Part shown: positions 10,613 to 23,800 of the stretch, one piece after another | How positions within the stretch are numbered: the stretch's first letter is position 1 | How the letters are laid out: each line of letters opens with the position of its first letter | Assembly (NCBI GenBank): GCA_006538405.1 | Contig: BJKQ01000014.1 | Location: 1,240,001 to 1,304,000 of the forward strand | Reading direction: 5' to 3' | DNA: 64,000 nt | DNA from: Hansfordia pulvinata | Taxonomy: Eukaryota; Ascomycota; Sordariomycetes; Xylariales | Made by a program: the position numbers and the translations under genes | Notes under the pieces: model-generated | The model's input: the letters and a program-made list of their open reading frames with translations, nothing else | Databases searched by the model: none | What the model was told of the DNA's origin: nothing

Positions 10613-10621
10613 AAGTCCCGA
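10613..10621. repeat. Right target site duplication AAGTCCCGA
   Basis: Exact copy of the nine bases at 9987..9995. Removing the element plus one copy gives a plausible empty site. Confidence 0.85.
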
Positions 10622-11700
10622 ACTTCGCGGTCGACCCCGTGGAGCTCATCATCTACGGCGCTCGGCATCGGCCGGCTCCTACAGGCCCCGAGAGGCCTCG
10701 ACGTGCACGGCCGGTCCTCCGCCCGTCACGGGCTTGTGTCTCCCGCTCGGTAACGTGTGGATACTCGTTCGAGACTGCCCGCCGGAAGGATATCCCAGAC
10801 CGGCGGCCACCTTCGCCGGCACGGCGCAGCGCGGGCCGAAGATTGCGAGTACGGGCAGCCCCGCTGGATTTGATGCCGTGGAGTAGACTAGAGGGAACAA
10901 TCAGCGGTGGCGGCGGCGCTCAAACAGAGGACGGGAATGGGTGGGGGGGTTTCCAAAGAGATGATACTCGCCGCATCCGTGGACTGAGGCGGCTGATGGA
11001 CGCATACGAGTACCGGGATCGGGTAAGCCTCGTGGTAATCAAGAGGGGAAGAAAGGAAGCAAGACGCAAAGAAAACAACCAGGTCGGAATAGAATCAGCT
11101 GGGACTCGTATACGCGACGCACGCACGGCCGGACGGGGTGGTGTGTTCGATAGCGGCGGGCCGCACAGACGTTGGACCAGAGCACCACAGAGGCGTGGCT
11201 CGCAAGTGAGAGGGCGGCAGCATGCACACAAAATGTGGCCCCCCACCACGGGCCGCGACTATTGACCGGGCCCGACCTGCGCATGGGCGCCTTTATTGGA
11301 ACCCGCGCAGCAGACTATAGGCTGGAGGTAAGTCGAGAGGTAGGTATATGATCACTCGTACACGAGTAGACCGGCATCTCCCAGTTGTCACGTGCACCAC
11401 CGGCCGGATTCTCGTAGGAGCACGCATACTCTCACGACTTGTCGCATGACCGACTGCCTGCCTGCCTGCCTGCCTGTCTGGATAATCCACAAGACAAGAC
11501 ATGAAGGAGCCAGTCGTGGGAGAAGGAAATGGTCCGCAGTCGGTCTCTGACTTGTGACGGAGGGAGGACTTGCGAAGGCATCAGGAACCTACGGATGGAG
11601 AAGAGTTAAGCACCTACGAGTACTGAAGGTTCCGTACGTGGTCTTGACTATCTAAAGTACATACATACACTGGAATATTAGCACGGGTGGGCAAGGTTGG

Positions 11701-11741
<41 letters not shown>

Positions 11742-13141
11742 CCTTCGATCTATGAGAGAAGGAGGCGGGTGCGGCGGCGGTCATACATTGCCCATTTATT
11801 GCCTGCACGTTTCTGGACGAGGTACTCGTACGATTCCTCGCAACCCCATGCCCAATCAATCCCAAAGGGAGAGAGAGGGCGCTGCACTTTGTGTGGTTTT
11901 TCTTCTGTTGCCCTCTCTCATGGGTACTCGTACTTGCGCGCCACTGCAGGCAAGGTGAGACCAAAGATGCGGTGAGCGGCCGCTTCTGCTTCGTAGTGTA
12001 CGGGTTACCGGCACTCGTAGGTAGGCAGGTAGGCAATGGCCAGTGTGCGTCGCAAGGGATGGGATGCATCGACCTCGCGTAGGCACCGAGTCAAGTATTG
12101 GCTGCACATGCACGCCGACGGGGGAGCAGCATCAATATCCTCATACAGTAGGTAAGGTAGGTACATTGAATACTCGCTCGCATACATGTATCCGTATGCA
12201 GGTAGGCACGCGATCGAGCCGATATTGCCAGCCTGGCAGGGTCAGCAGCCATCACGGCGATGGCTTGAACCCCTCCAGATGCTCGTAGATCGTGCACAAG
12301 TGATGAGCGAGTGCCTGCCCTAGCCGACGGATGGCCAGCTTGCAAGATCGTCCGCTATCCTGGTCAGCGCCATCTTGAGATACGAGTGTGGGTGGGCGGG
12401 CGTCTTATTATCGCACTCCGTAAAAGCACGGGCCTGTATATCGTGCATTCTGTGTCCCTGCCCGCCCAGTCGTGCCCCTTGTCCACTCGATTGTGACGAT
12501 TACGATTAGGCCGGCCGCGGGCGGGGCCTACGGCTTGGCTTCTCGGACCACCGTGATACTCGTACTCTTTTGACCCTGCATTCGCTAGTAGTCTACCCAA
12601 GTCATTTGATCTCACTCATCCATTACCTCACTTCACGCAACCGGAGACATTGGACACGGGCCTTGATGTAAATGGCGGAGAAGGAGGACTAGAAGCTTGT
12701 TTGGATTTGAACGAGCAGCTATTCTCTCGAGGCAAAGTCTGCCAGCATACCTCCCCTTAACTCCGTGCAGTATCGCTTCTTGTCTAGCTGTACATGCAAA
12801 ATGCCGCCGGTGTGAACGTCCGCTTCTGTATGAGGCATTGCGGGAATGGAAAAGAGCAGATTGTGAGAATCACCAGCAAGAACAAACCCCCTCATCCCTC
12901 ACTTCATCATGCTCGTCGCGACTGGCCATGCTGGGCATCAAGAACACAAGGCTTTGCGAATGGTACAAATAAAATAATCCAGATAAAAACATGGCCGGGA
13001 GACCTTGACGCAAGACCGGCTAGTTGGGTATATAACAAAAAATGACATAAAAAACAATGTTGCTCACAACAACCGCCACTCCCAGAGGACAAAGAAAAAA
13101 AGAGAAAGACGAGAGAGGAAAAGAGTCCGCGTCATCAGCGT
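10622..13141. other. Gene-poor region
   Basis: No gene is supported. Long frames at 10622-11265 are Arg/Pro/Gly-rich on both strands and match no family I recognise. The stretch holds a CTGC array near 11454-11476, a GAC array at 11701 and several TACTCGTA-type words (11823, 11927, 12557). The right end is the 3' flank of the gene ending at 13142. Confidence 0.55.
11701..11740. repeat. (GAC)n microsatellite, 13 units
   Basis: Forty bases of perfect GAC repeat in non-coding DNA. Confidence 0.95.
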
Positions 13142-16100
13142 CTATACACGCCGGACACGCTTCCAGAAGCGCTTGACGACACCACCATCCATGGCGTGGG
13201 GTCCGATTTCGTCGTCAATGTCCTGGAAGATCTTGTCCATGTTCTCTTTGGGCGTTTCGCGCCTGCCGCCGTCGACATCGTCCTTGGCCGCCGGCTGAGG
13301 CGGCACACAGCCGGGCTGCTGCGGGGCTCCGCTGTGCCAGCCGTAGATCTGGTCTTCGCAGGCCCGGAGGTCGGGTCGCGTCAGAGTCATACGGAGTGTC
13401 ATTTCCCGCGAGTTGGCAGGAAGAGCCGTGAAGCCACCAGCGGTCATCTTGGGCGCCATGTCTTCCTCTTCGCTGGCTAGGCGCAGTGGCTTGACGTAGT
13501 GTCTGTCTGGCGTATGTGGTGTCCTGGGAGACTCGGGGTCGGGAATGGTTTCCTCGCTGCATATCGACTCGTCGTCGTCGTCGTCGTCATCCGAGAGGAA
13601 GGTTTGGGCATTGTTTGACGTCAGGTGTCTTGACTGGCGTTTCAACACGTGCAGCTGATCTCTATCATGGCTTTCGGAAGAATCTTGGGAGGGAAACCCA
13701 AACTCAACGGCCTCGTCGAACTTCTGCGGCGATGCCAGATAAAGCCGGAGCTTCAGCCGTGCCTCGGGGTCTTGGTAGTGAGCGGCTGCCGGGTCGATGG
13801 AGGCGACGGAGCCGCGTGTTTGATGTTTAGGGCCGATGAGGGAGATTGTCCGGGACTTGCGTTGCGGCTGGCCAGCGCGAGCATTGATGCTCGGCGCTGC
13901 CGACTGTGGGGGCGAGACAGTATCCTTGGTGCCGGGTCTGCTTGAAGAAACCGAGGAGCGGCCAAACGACATCTTGCTGATGGACAGGTGACGCCGGAAG
14001 GATGCCCCCCTGTCCTCCTTGGAGATGACGAGGGGACCTGCCTTCAGAGCAGTGTGGTAATCATCGAGACCCAAGGTGAGGTCCAGGTCCGCGTCGTCCT
14101 CCAGCCACCGGAAGCTGTCGTAGAACGCTTCCCTGTCCTCTCCAGAGATGTGTGGTACGGGCGAGAAGTCCATTTCTCTTGTGGTCGTGGTCCTTATTGC
14201 TGCTGTCGTCGTGGGGGGAACAGAGGCGGGTTTTTGGAAAGGCAGCCCGAGATCGAAGCTTGCCTGACGGCCGGTCGTCCACGAGTCGTCCTTGCCAGGA
14301 ACGTCCGAGGCGAAAGTGCAGAGGTCGCCGCGTTGTTGCTTGGTCGAAGAAGAAAAGTCCTCCCAGCGGGTCTTTGTTGAAGGTATTCGCGAAGGTATGG
14401 TCGGGCAACGACACAGGGGCGGGCGTCGAGCGGTGGGCGCGGACGGGGCTGTGAAGGGCCGGGCGGAAGACGGACAAGACACAGAGGAATAACTTCGTCG
14501 TCGCCTGCGAAGACGTGGTTTGTGAAAGGGATCGAGGTCTGAACTGCTGCGGTGGGAGCTGGAGGCGCTTTTGGGGAGGTGCAAAGACGGTAATAAGCTA
14601 TTCGACACTCGTAGGCGGATGCCCGTCGCAGGCCTCGTATCCACCAGAGAACTCTGGGCTAGGCGAAGCCGCTCGAGAGTGGAGAATTGCTGATCAGAAA
14701 GGGGCAGGTATTAGTCGATACGCTAGGCAAGGGTGACCCATGAAAGTGAACCCAGTCGGGCAGAGTTAGGGTGATGGATATCCTCGAGCCCCTACGACTG
14801 CACGGCTGCTTGCACGTATTCGTAGCAAGGTCCGGCAGCCTCTCACGCCTCTTTGCTGGGGGGTGGGTGGCCCGCTCGATTCATACAAGCGGCCCCCCCC
14901 CTCCCTACGAGTAGTGGCTCATCCATGTTTTCTTCTTCTGTTTCTTCTTCTTCTTCTTTCTCTCTGGCAGCGGTCTCGCTTGAGATCTCTCTCGTCAGTG
15001 GTCCCCCGTACTGCGTAGGACGAGACGAGACGCGCCTTGGGACAAGCAGAACCCAACATCCAGTTCCAACCACGAGTACCTAGCCACCTCATGAGAGAGG
15101 TCATGAGTAGGCGAGTGTACTTGTATCGGTGGTTGGCAGGCATGGCGCAGGCAGCACGCAGACACTGGTCCGGATGCATCAATAATCCGTCCTGCCTGGC
15201 ATGCATGCATGTATCGGCGTTTCGACCGAGTGAGGTCGCGATCGCGTACTCGTAAGGGGGCGGGATCCGCATATCCATTGTGTCAGAACATGCCACCCAA
15301 CCCCCGGTGGCGCGGTGCGTGGCTCCGAGCAGCAGCCCACACTCACCATACTCGTACTCATTGATTCGTTGACTGGCTGACTGACGCAGAATGCCTGTCA
15401 CTCCATGCAAACCACGAGTATGAGTATCGGGGCCACCCACCTGCGTGCCTGCGTGCCTGCGTCGGCATGACTGTAGGACTTGACGGGACTTGACAACACC
15501 ACCACCCCAAGAAGGAGGCTGCGCAGTAAAAAGGGGTCTGCACACTTACCTGCGCCTGCTGCATGTGGGGTGTCCCTCCGTATGTACTTCGTACGGAGAT
15601 GGGTGAGATGGATCCCGCAGTTTTAGGACCAACCATGCATCCAACAGGTTCGCCGGCAGAGTCTTTCATGGACCCTTCACGGTGCAGCGCGTGGGACCTC
15701 ACCACCCAATTGGCGCCAACCCGCTGTGGTGGGCCAGGCACCAGGAAAGCGCTTGCTTGTCTTTGGCTGCCGGGGGCACCGTGTGCGTGGGCACTCACAA
15801 GCCAATGCCGGCTTGCATCATGTTCGGGCTGCGGGATATTGAGCGTTGTCTGGTGGCTCTGCCGACTTGCTTCTTCTGTCTCTTGGCCACGTTGGCGTCC
15901 TTTTGGGCTGGCCTTCTGCCTTTTGGCGCCAGGCGGACCCTCTCGGGACGAAAAGAAGAAGATTGTGCTGGTGAATCGGGAACAATGGGAGACGATCACC
16001 CACAACTCTGGGAGCGAGCTAGGCCTGAACCAGGCTCTTTGAAGGGCTGGCTGGCTGTGCTATCCTCATCCGCGTAATGACGGCGCTCCAGGAAATCACG

Positions 16101-16940
16101 ATTGGTCGCCCGCTTGGGAAGGTCGAGACACCACATTTCTTCTTTTACCTGGCTACTTTGGAAACGGTCAAGATCTTCAGCCGGTCCCTGGAAGGCCCAC
16201 ACCCTGAGGACAGGACCTGAGGGCGCTACTCGTACGCGGCGCGACCCCCGCGTGCGAGCACTCGTACAGCGGATGTCGCGACATCCACGTGCAGTGCTCC
16301 GTAAGTCGGCACCTTGGGTGCTCCCCATGCTGGAGAAGTCGGTCCGGTAGGCCGCTGACCGGGGACAGGCGGCCTCGTGGCTGAAATGAAGCCAAGCCGT
16401 TGCGCGAAGCAGCGACGGCGCGAGGGATCCAACGGACGGTAAACTGGTGGAATTGCATGATAAAACAAGAGAGAAGAAGAGAAAGGCGATGCTCACCTTG
16501 CGCTGAATCGTGGCGGGCAGGGCTCTGAACTCCTCGAGCTCTGCACTTGGCGTCCTCGGGCACAGCGAGGCTGCCTCGGAACCCGCGAGCGGGAGCCCCG
16601 GCCTCATGCACCTCACAGACTGGTGCTGGTGCATTGAGTTACCGGCGAGGCGGGTAGAGCCGTCAATCACGTCTGTTCTCTCGCCAGGAGCCGAGTTGGG
16701 ACAAAGGGGCACAGGCCACGAGTCTGTCGGCTTAGCGTGGCGCCACGAGACCGACCTGCTGCTGTTATTAATAGCCTGACGCGTACTCGTGCGAGTAGTA
16801 TGGTGCCGGTTTTGATCGAGCAGAAATTCGTGGTAGGCGGCAGTGCTGCTGCTGCTGCTGCCAGATGTCGCCGTAGAGGCCGGCTCGGGGAAGGGATCAC
16901 CCAATAATGGGGTGTTGTTGATCATCGTTGACTGAAGCAT
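13142..16940 (-). CDS. Conserved Pezizomycotina protein of the type often labelled 'mucin-like'; function unknown
   Basis: Two exons: 16940..16497 (148 codons from MLQSTMINNTPLL) and 14689..13142 (515 codons). The join is ...LPATIQRK / QFSTLERLRLAQ, a continuous conserved motif, and it is in phase 0. The product is 663 aa. The right-hand frame has no in-frame ATG for its first 150 or so codons, which is why the distant first exon is needed. The sequence is Ser/Thr/Pro/Arg-rich and disordered. It has a poly-Asp run (DDDDDDDE), SREMTLRMTLTRPDLRAC near the C-terminus, and a basic end (RFWKRVRRV). There is no signal peptide or membrane segment, so the 'mucin' label used for such proteins reflects composition only. 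The intron is 1,807 bp, far longer than any other here. The exon pairing is inferred from motif continuity and phase. Confidence 0.72.
14690..16496 (-). other. Unusually long intron (1,807 bp)
   Basis: Donor is GTGAGC at 16496 and acceptor ATCAG at 14690. The interior resembles local intergenic DNA: several TACTCGTA-type words (15247, 15350, 16225) and GCCTGCGT repeats near 15450. No internal frame encodes a recognisable exon, transposase or intron ORF. Confidence 0.6.
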
Positions 16941-19900
16941 TCCACTCAGGCGGGGTTTCAGAGAGGAGAGCGATTCGGTGTCGATCTTGTGTCAGGTTCT
17001 GGAGCGGGAACGAGAATGGGCGAGCAAGCCACGGCACGACGACGGCCCAGCCTTGATTCTTTATAAGTGCTCGAGAGACGAAGGGCATGAATCGTAGACT
17101 GGCTAAGAATAGCCGTACCATGGGGCAGGAGCAGGACAAATGGCGAATGGCGAATGCGGGAAATGGCCATCATCTCCGGGCAAAGTGCACAAACGAATGG
17201 CGTGGCCCGCGGCTGGCAGTGCTCCTAGGAAGAATAAGCCCTTGTCCGAGTAGCTAAGTATGACTAGGTAGACAGACAGCGCCTAGGTGGGCTGCCCTTG
17301 AGGTCCGGCCATCCGAGCCAATATCTGACAAGAAGCAACGACGAACCGCTGGCGCTACGAGGTGTTAAGCCGGGAATCTAGACCGTAGACGGCACGGGGG
17401 TGGATGGCAGAAGCATTCGTCAGCCACGTCAAGGCTGTATGTGGACAGCGCGGCTGCTAGGGCGTCGAATCGAGATCAGGGATTGCCGGGGATGCCGCCG
17501 GGGATGGATGGCGAACGAGTCGCCGCCAGTCGAGGAGGGGGGGCGGCCAAGGCCAGGAGGGCGGCTATCCGTAACGCGGCCAAGTAGGAGGAGCATGGGC
17601 ATCGTGCAGCCCTACTGGAGGGCGACCGTTGCAAGGGTAGGATACGATTGGCCGTAGCAGGGTGCAGTGCATGGGCAGGTGGACGGAGCTATGGCCACGC
17701 GATCGCCCGAGGCCGTTGACGACGTGCGGGCGGACGTGCGGACGAACGTGCGGACGAACGAACGAAAGAACGAATGATGGACCCTGTCTGCAGTTGGAGG
17801 TGTGACGAGCGTGCGTGCGTGCGTGCGTGCGAGCGTGCGAGCCTGGTTGGAGGAGAGCAGATGAGATGACGAGGCGGACAGGGTGAGGGGGCGAGGGGTG
17901 AGGGGTCGTCGCCATGACAGGCAGACAGGCCACAGGCAGACAGGCCGGGGCCGTTGTGCCATGCCATTCCATGCCATGCCATGCCATCCAATGCCGGGAA
18001 CGGAGGCGAGCCAGCCAGCCGTGATGAACGACCTGCGATTCTCACGCGCAAGACACGGTCGACGAAAGGTGAGAGGCATGTACGAGTGGGTATGCAAGTG
18101 TGTTTGTGGCGTCGCGTACGAGTACCGTGTCGTACGCGTACAGGGCAAGTGAACGCGGATTGGACGATGATGGTGATGATGGTCAACGGTGCAGGTGAAG
18201 GCACCCCTGCGTGCGTTGGAAATGGTTTAGGGAGGACGCACGCCTCCAGGGCTGAGCGCTGCGGCGCTTCGAGGTGCCCAGCACTAAGTACAAAGGTACC
18301 TAGAGGTTGAGGTCAGCTCCAGGGTTTCTTTCGTCCGGAGAGTGGTGCTCTTTTGGGAGCTTGGGGCTTCCATCCAATCCATGGATGCACACACATCCCC
18401 GCGAGCCCCGCTAGAGATTCGGGGCTCAGGGGTGGGTTGATCCCTGTAGTCCCGCTGATATCCCAGCCCTGGGGCCCCATAGGTTGAGCTTGTGCTTGCT
18501 TGGTTGTATGATCCGATGCAGGTACGCGTACGATACCGCAAGCGCCCGGCTAACTTGCGAGTAATAATCAGGCACACTTGACAGACCCCTGCACTCCCAA
18601 CTCGGACGTCCCTGACAATGCTGCTAATCTGGTGAAAGACACGAAGACCCTTTCCAACAGAACAGAGGCTCCAGAGGCGCCCGGCCCGAGCGAGCGAGAC
18701 AGCAACCTTGGAAGCAAGCAAGCAAGCAAACCCCGCTCCAATACGAGTGTCCATATCTGTACACGCACGTACTTACTTACCTCCTCCTATGAGTGCATTG
18801 GATGTCCGGGAGGACCACGTGCTCGGGTGGGCTGGACTACAAGCTGGTAAGTAGGTACTCGTACTCCGTACGCATGGAATGCGCACGGGCATACGACATG
18901 GTAATAATCATCTAGACATGCAGCGACTATTGCATGAACAATCGTACACACAGACACCAAATCATGGTAGGTTACTTGGACAAATACTCTGAACGATATC
19001 CACATGCACCCAGGATACTCGTGCGAGTATACCGATATGGAAACCAATAAATGTAGTATTCGTAGGTAGATATGTGTGCACGGAGGGGCAATATGGACAT
19101 ATGGATGTCATGTACGAGGAGATACCAGGTACCTACTCTCGTTCAGTACCTGATTCCAAACCGTGCTTCGCGGGGTGACAGGGCAACACGTGGGTGGACC
19201 GGCGCGCCATCTGGCTGACGCCACTATGAAAGTCGCTGGCAAACATCGTGAACTGCCGTGTCGTGATGACGACAGTCACCCTTCTCAGAGCAACCGCCCC
19301 GGCCTCTCGTAGCGTACGACTGGAGTATGACGAGGCACGGCAAATGCAACCTCACAAATGCGTCTACTAATGGATGTGTGATACAAGCTCTCGACGGTTG
19401 ATCTCCAAGTGCGATTGACAACATTTCCAATTTATTTTCAAGGCATGCGCTTCTTCCACTACCACCGTCGTACATCCATGCCTGGATGCCGTACCTCAAG
19501 GTAGGTACATGTAGGTAAATGGAAGACTGCGTACATTGTGTATCTACCTCACTTGGCCTCTCTTCCCTCTGCCCGAAGCCGGCTCTCCATACTCGAGCCG
19601 AAATATGCCGCTGCTGATAAGATGACCCCTGTGCCTCGAGGAAGGGAGGGGGTTCGCACAGGACATCCCGCCCAGTCTTCGTCCGCGCTGGAGTCACACG
19701 CGCCCGTTCACCCTATATACAGGTACCTACAAGGTAGGTAACCCGCCCTGCGAGTATACGTGTACGGAGCATACCCAGCTCGTCTCTTTTGGACAAAGAC
19801 GCGCCCTTCCCCCCGGCCGGCGACATCCACGGCGCGTGGGACGGCCAATACTCGTAGATTGGCGAGTGTGCCAAGGTTCTTCTCCAACCCGTTTTTCTGC

Positions 19901-20821
19901 ACGCGGGCCGCCGAGGGGGCCGCGGCCTGCCGGGGTCGCGTGGCCGCCCGCCCAGGATGTTCCCAACAGACTCACGGGGTATACCCCGGCCAGGTCTTCC
20001 AGAGGTAGGCACTCGTAGTGGTGATATATTAGGTTCTCCATCAATTGCTGTCGAACCGCAGCCGGCCGAGGCCTCGGGCCCCCCATGTCGTTACGACTGC
20101 CCGTGCCGCGCCCTCATGGTGAGAAGACCAGGGCGAGGTCAAGCCCCCGCTGTTCAATGCCCAATGACATGCGAAGCCTGCTGCTTCTGAACAAACGCAC
20201 CTTTGTCCCCTGCTCGCCCGGGCCCGAAGCTCATCATCAGCGGAGCGCCGTGGCTACGGCCAATCGTAGCGTCAAGCACGCCTGCCACATATGTGACTGG
20301 CCCGCATCGCCATCACGGCGCTTCCTCCACACTGTCAGCCCCCGCACCCCACGTGTGCTAGCAAGGCGTCTACGAGTGCTTATGAGAAGCACTCGTACGA
20401 CTACGCCTGGCGCATTCGTGGAACTCGGGACCCGCCTCCATTGTGCCATGTGTCACTCCCATGAAGAGCCTCCGTGGAACCTGTTTCCTTCTTCCGGTAC
20501 CTCAACTGCTTGGTGCTTCGACAGCATCAAGCTGGCCTTGAAAGAGGGGGAAAAAAGCATAGATGGTCACGGGTGCCTTCGCTAAAGAAAGGGGACAACG
20601 GCAATGTCATGTGAAAATTCCTCTGTACATGTACTGGGCAGTGATTCAATTGCAACCCTCAACTCCGCGACCTCCATTTGTACGCCGTGCCTCGTTAAGC
20701 AGATAAAGAAACAAAGGCCACTCTTCTCGATAGACAGCGGGGACGAGAGTCTCTTACCATGTGCTGGTGTCGTCGTATGTATCAACAGGCCAAGCCTGCC
20801 AGGCTGCCTGACCCTCAGCCC
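16941..20821. other. Gene-poor region, 3.9 kb
   Basis: No gene is supported on either strand. Simple repeats are common: GGACGAAC/GTGC words at 17720-17840, CATGC-type words at 17955-17995 and an AGCA array near 18713-18729. TACTCGTA-type words recur (18114, 18856, 19018, 19850, 20008, 20389). Confidence 0.55.
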
Positions 20822-23800
20822 TTAGACTTCGTCGTCACTCTCATCGCCCAACAGCTCGCCCTCGTCCTCGTCCATCACCCCATAGTCCTCCCGACCGCGA
20901 GCAAAACTGTCTCGTGTCGTGAACCTCGGCTGCCTGCCGCCCCGCAGCCAGCTGTAGTCACCCCGTGAGCCACCACCACGCAGGTTTTCCAGCGTCGAAC
21001 TCGCGCTGCGCCAGAGGCTGCCGGCCACCAGTGGCAGCGCGCCGACGAGAGCCACCACCGCGGACACTGCAATCACCGGGTACTTCACCCACGGCGAGTC
21101 GCTATCCAGGCTATGCTGTTCGCCCAGGCGGATCTGGCCAAAGTTGCCCTGCCAGTTGCGCCACACCCACCAGCCGGCAGTGGCTGCGAATCCGATGGGG
21201 AGAACAATGGCAAAGAAGAGGGCCGCGCCGGACGTGGCGTGGGCCTTTGAGAAGTCTTCCTCGCGCCCGGGACATGGGTGAGCCTGTCGCACCTTGTCCA
21301 ACTCCTTGCCTCCCTTACAGGTCGTCAGAGGAATGCGACGGAAGCCGCTGGGATCGTAGAATTCCATCTCGTCGGGATGCTCGTTACAGTACTGCTCCCC
21401 TGATAACGGTTCAAGGTTCTCCACCAACCCGCACTGGCCATGATTGTCAAGTTCGAAATTGTAATCACTGGAGGGTCGTTAGCAGGTTTATCCCAGACAC
21501 ATCGGAGCTCATCTTACCACTCATAGTCCTGACGGGTACATAAGCAGTCCTCGACTCCGTACAGGTGCTCCAGTGTTTTGCCGTTGTAGCACTTCCTGTC
21601 CTTCTTCTTGCGGAGGTATTGGTTCTTGTGACCGAAGAGGCACCCGTTGGGCTGCAAGGGGTGTTCCGGAGACCACAGATAGTAGTCCGAGGCGCTCTCG
21701 TCTTCTTCATCATGATGGCACGCTTTGTCGGTCAGGCCAGAGAAGTCGAGGTTGACGGTAAACAACTGGTCACCCTTGTGACCCCACAAGAGGAAGTTGC
21801 GGGAAGCCCCAGACCGCAGCGTAGTGATGTCAGTGATTGTTACCTCACCGTCCACGAACTCGTAGTCGGCCCACGTCTCGCCCTGGTCGAGAGAGTAGGC
21901 GACACTCTTGGTTCTGGTGTTGGTCTGTGCGAGCACGACAATGGACCCCTGGTCTCCGAAAGACCACGCCCAACTTCCTTTCTTGACATTCTTCCACGTC
22001 ACCCCAGCGTCCGTGGTCATGAAAGTGTCAGCCTCGTCCATGCGGCCCAGGTAAGGCCCGACATTTCCGACACCAAACATCAAGCCGACGGCCTTCTTAG
22101 AAGAGTAGGTCTTGCCGTGGTCTTGACGCTCCGTGTACCCGTGAATGTGGAGGGCGCACGTCTCGTCGCCCTCTTTCCTGTAACAGTCGTACGCCTTGCC
22201 CTCGATGTCCTTTTCTGGCGGCGGGAGATAGCTCCACTGGGACCCATCGTTGTGGCTGATCTTCGTCTGCAACCTCTTGGGCGTGCCCTCGCGCTCCAAC
22301 GTCTCGACCGTGTTGATGAGCTCCACGCCTTCCAGGCCTTGCAGCTTTTCAAAGTCGACGAAATACGAATTGTCGCAGTTGACACCTGCTGCGCTGAGAA
22401 CATAGGAAGTTCCATTCGAGTTGCTTTTCAGGATAGATCCCATGCGGCGATTCTCAGAGTCCTCAGTGACAACAAACAAGTTGACGGCGTGGGTGGAGCT
22501 GTCGAGCACGGTGTAGGCTGATTGGTGCGGCACCTGGAAGTTCGGCGGAAAATGTGCTGGTGCGTAGTCTCTGCCGTTCAGGCTCGCCATGGCGGCCAGC
22601 GTGCTCTCTGTTTCGTTCTCGCTGGCGACGACAATGAATTCGGCCATTGTTGCGAAATCCTTGACTCCATCCAACGCCACGGACAGATCATACTTGGCCA
22701 GGTCGTCGCTGTACTTGAGTTGCAAGGGGTTTCCAGGCTCGTTGTCTTCACGTTGCTTGGTGAGGCAAAGAACCTGAGTCTCGTTGCGTACGTTCTGTAA
22801 AGCCGAAGAGCCAGTAAACTCGCACTTTTCGACGTACCGCACGATGGTTTTCCAGCTATCACCACGATCAGTGGAGAGAGAGGCTTCCAAGTAACAGTTG
22901 CTGGTGCTTCCATCTTTGCATTTCTGACCGTGCCAGATGAGCCAGTCCTTCCGGTCGGGATGAAATGCTAGCGGGAACTTGCCCATAGGAGACAAATCGG
23001 GAGGGTCGCGCGTCTTGAAAGAGTCAAAATTGCGGCCTCGGTCCACAGTGTAGAACACTTTCTCCGTGGTCGTCAGGAAGAAAGCCATGTCCTTGTAGTA
23101 AGGGTGTGTGGCAATGGCCCAAATTTTCTCCCCCTGCAGATACTTTGGCGCTGTCCAATTCTTGCCGTGATCGTGAGTGATCCAAATGTCGCCGCCGTGC
23201 CTCGTTGTTGTGCTGTACGGCCTCGCGATGATTGTCTCGTCGTCTTGAGTGCTGGACTCACCACGCTCAAGGTAATGCTTCTCGAAGCGGTTGAAATCGC
23301 CCTTGAAAGGGGTTTGCGTGTGGCTTAGCTGGCCGCTTCCCGGTGTAGCGGGTGCCTTGTCCGAATCGCTACATTTCCACTCCTTCTTGTCATCCTTCTG
23401 AGCACCACCGGTCCGCTGGCACTGATTCCCAGGAATGAGACGCCAGCCAGAAGAGCCGGTGAAGGTGGCATCGGAGTTACCGTCCACACAGACACCATCA
23501 GGGTCGGGAATAACTCCGGCAGGCTTGCATTCGTCGCCGTCCCGCACAAAGTTGAAGTCGCACTCAAAATCAGCATCGGTACAGTCGCAGGCTTCGAATT
23601 CAGGCAGGGCTTCGTGGAAAGCATCCTTCACGAAACACTTGGCGTCCTTCTTGCGGCGGCGGTACTTTTGGGTGTGGCCCATGACACAGCTTGGCTTCCC
23701 ATCGTCGTCGACGCGGGCAAACCAGTCCTCCATGTCGCTGTCTTTGCAAGTATCTTCGTGCATCCCCTCAAAGTTGACAGAGATAACAAAAAAGTCGGTA

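Noticed and set aside
10622..11265. Long frame right of the transposon with an apparent VELIIYGA start, possibly a FAD-enzyme relic
   Set aside because: Resemblance is too short and the frame is Arg/Pro-rich on both strands; no further motif follows.
15358..16005. 215-codon minus-strand frame inside the long intron
   Set aside because: Low-complexity composition, no motif, and it lies inside an intron supported by motif continuity on both sides.
16941..20821. Possible remnants of a large retrotransposon in the gene-poor stretch
   Set aside because: No reverse transcriptase, integrase or long terminal repeats were seen, and base composition shows no strong A/T shift of the kind left by RIP.
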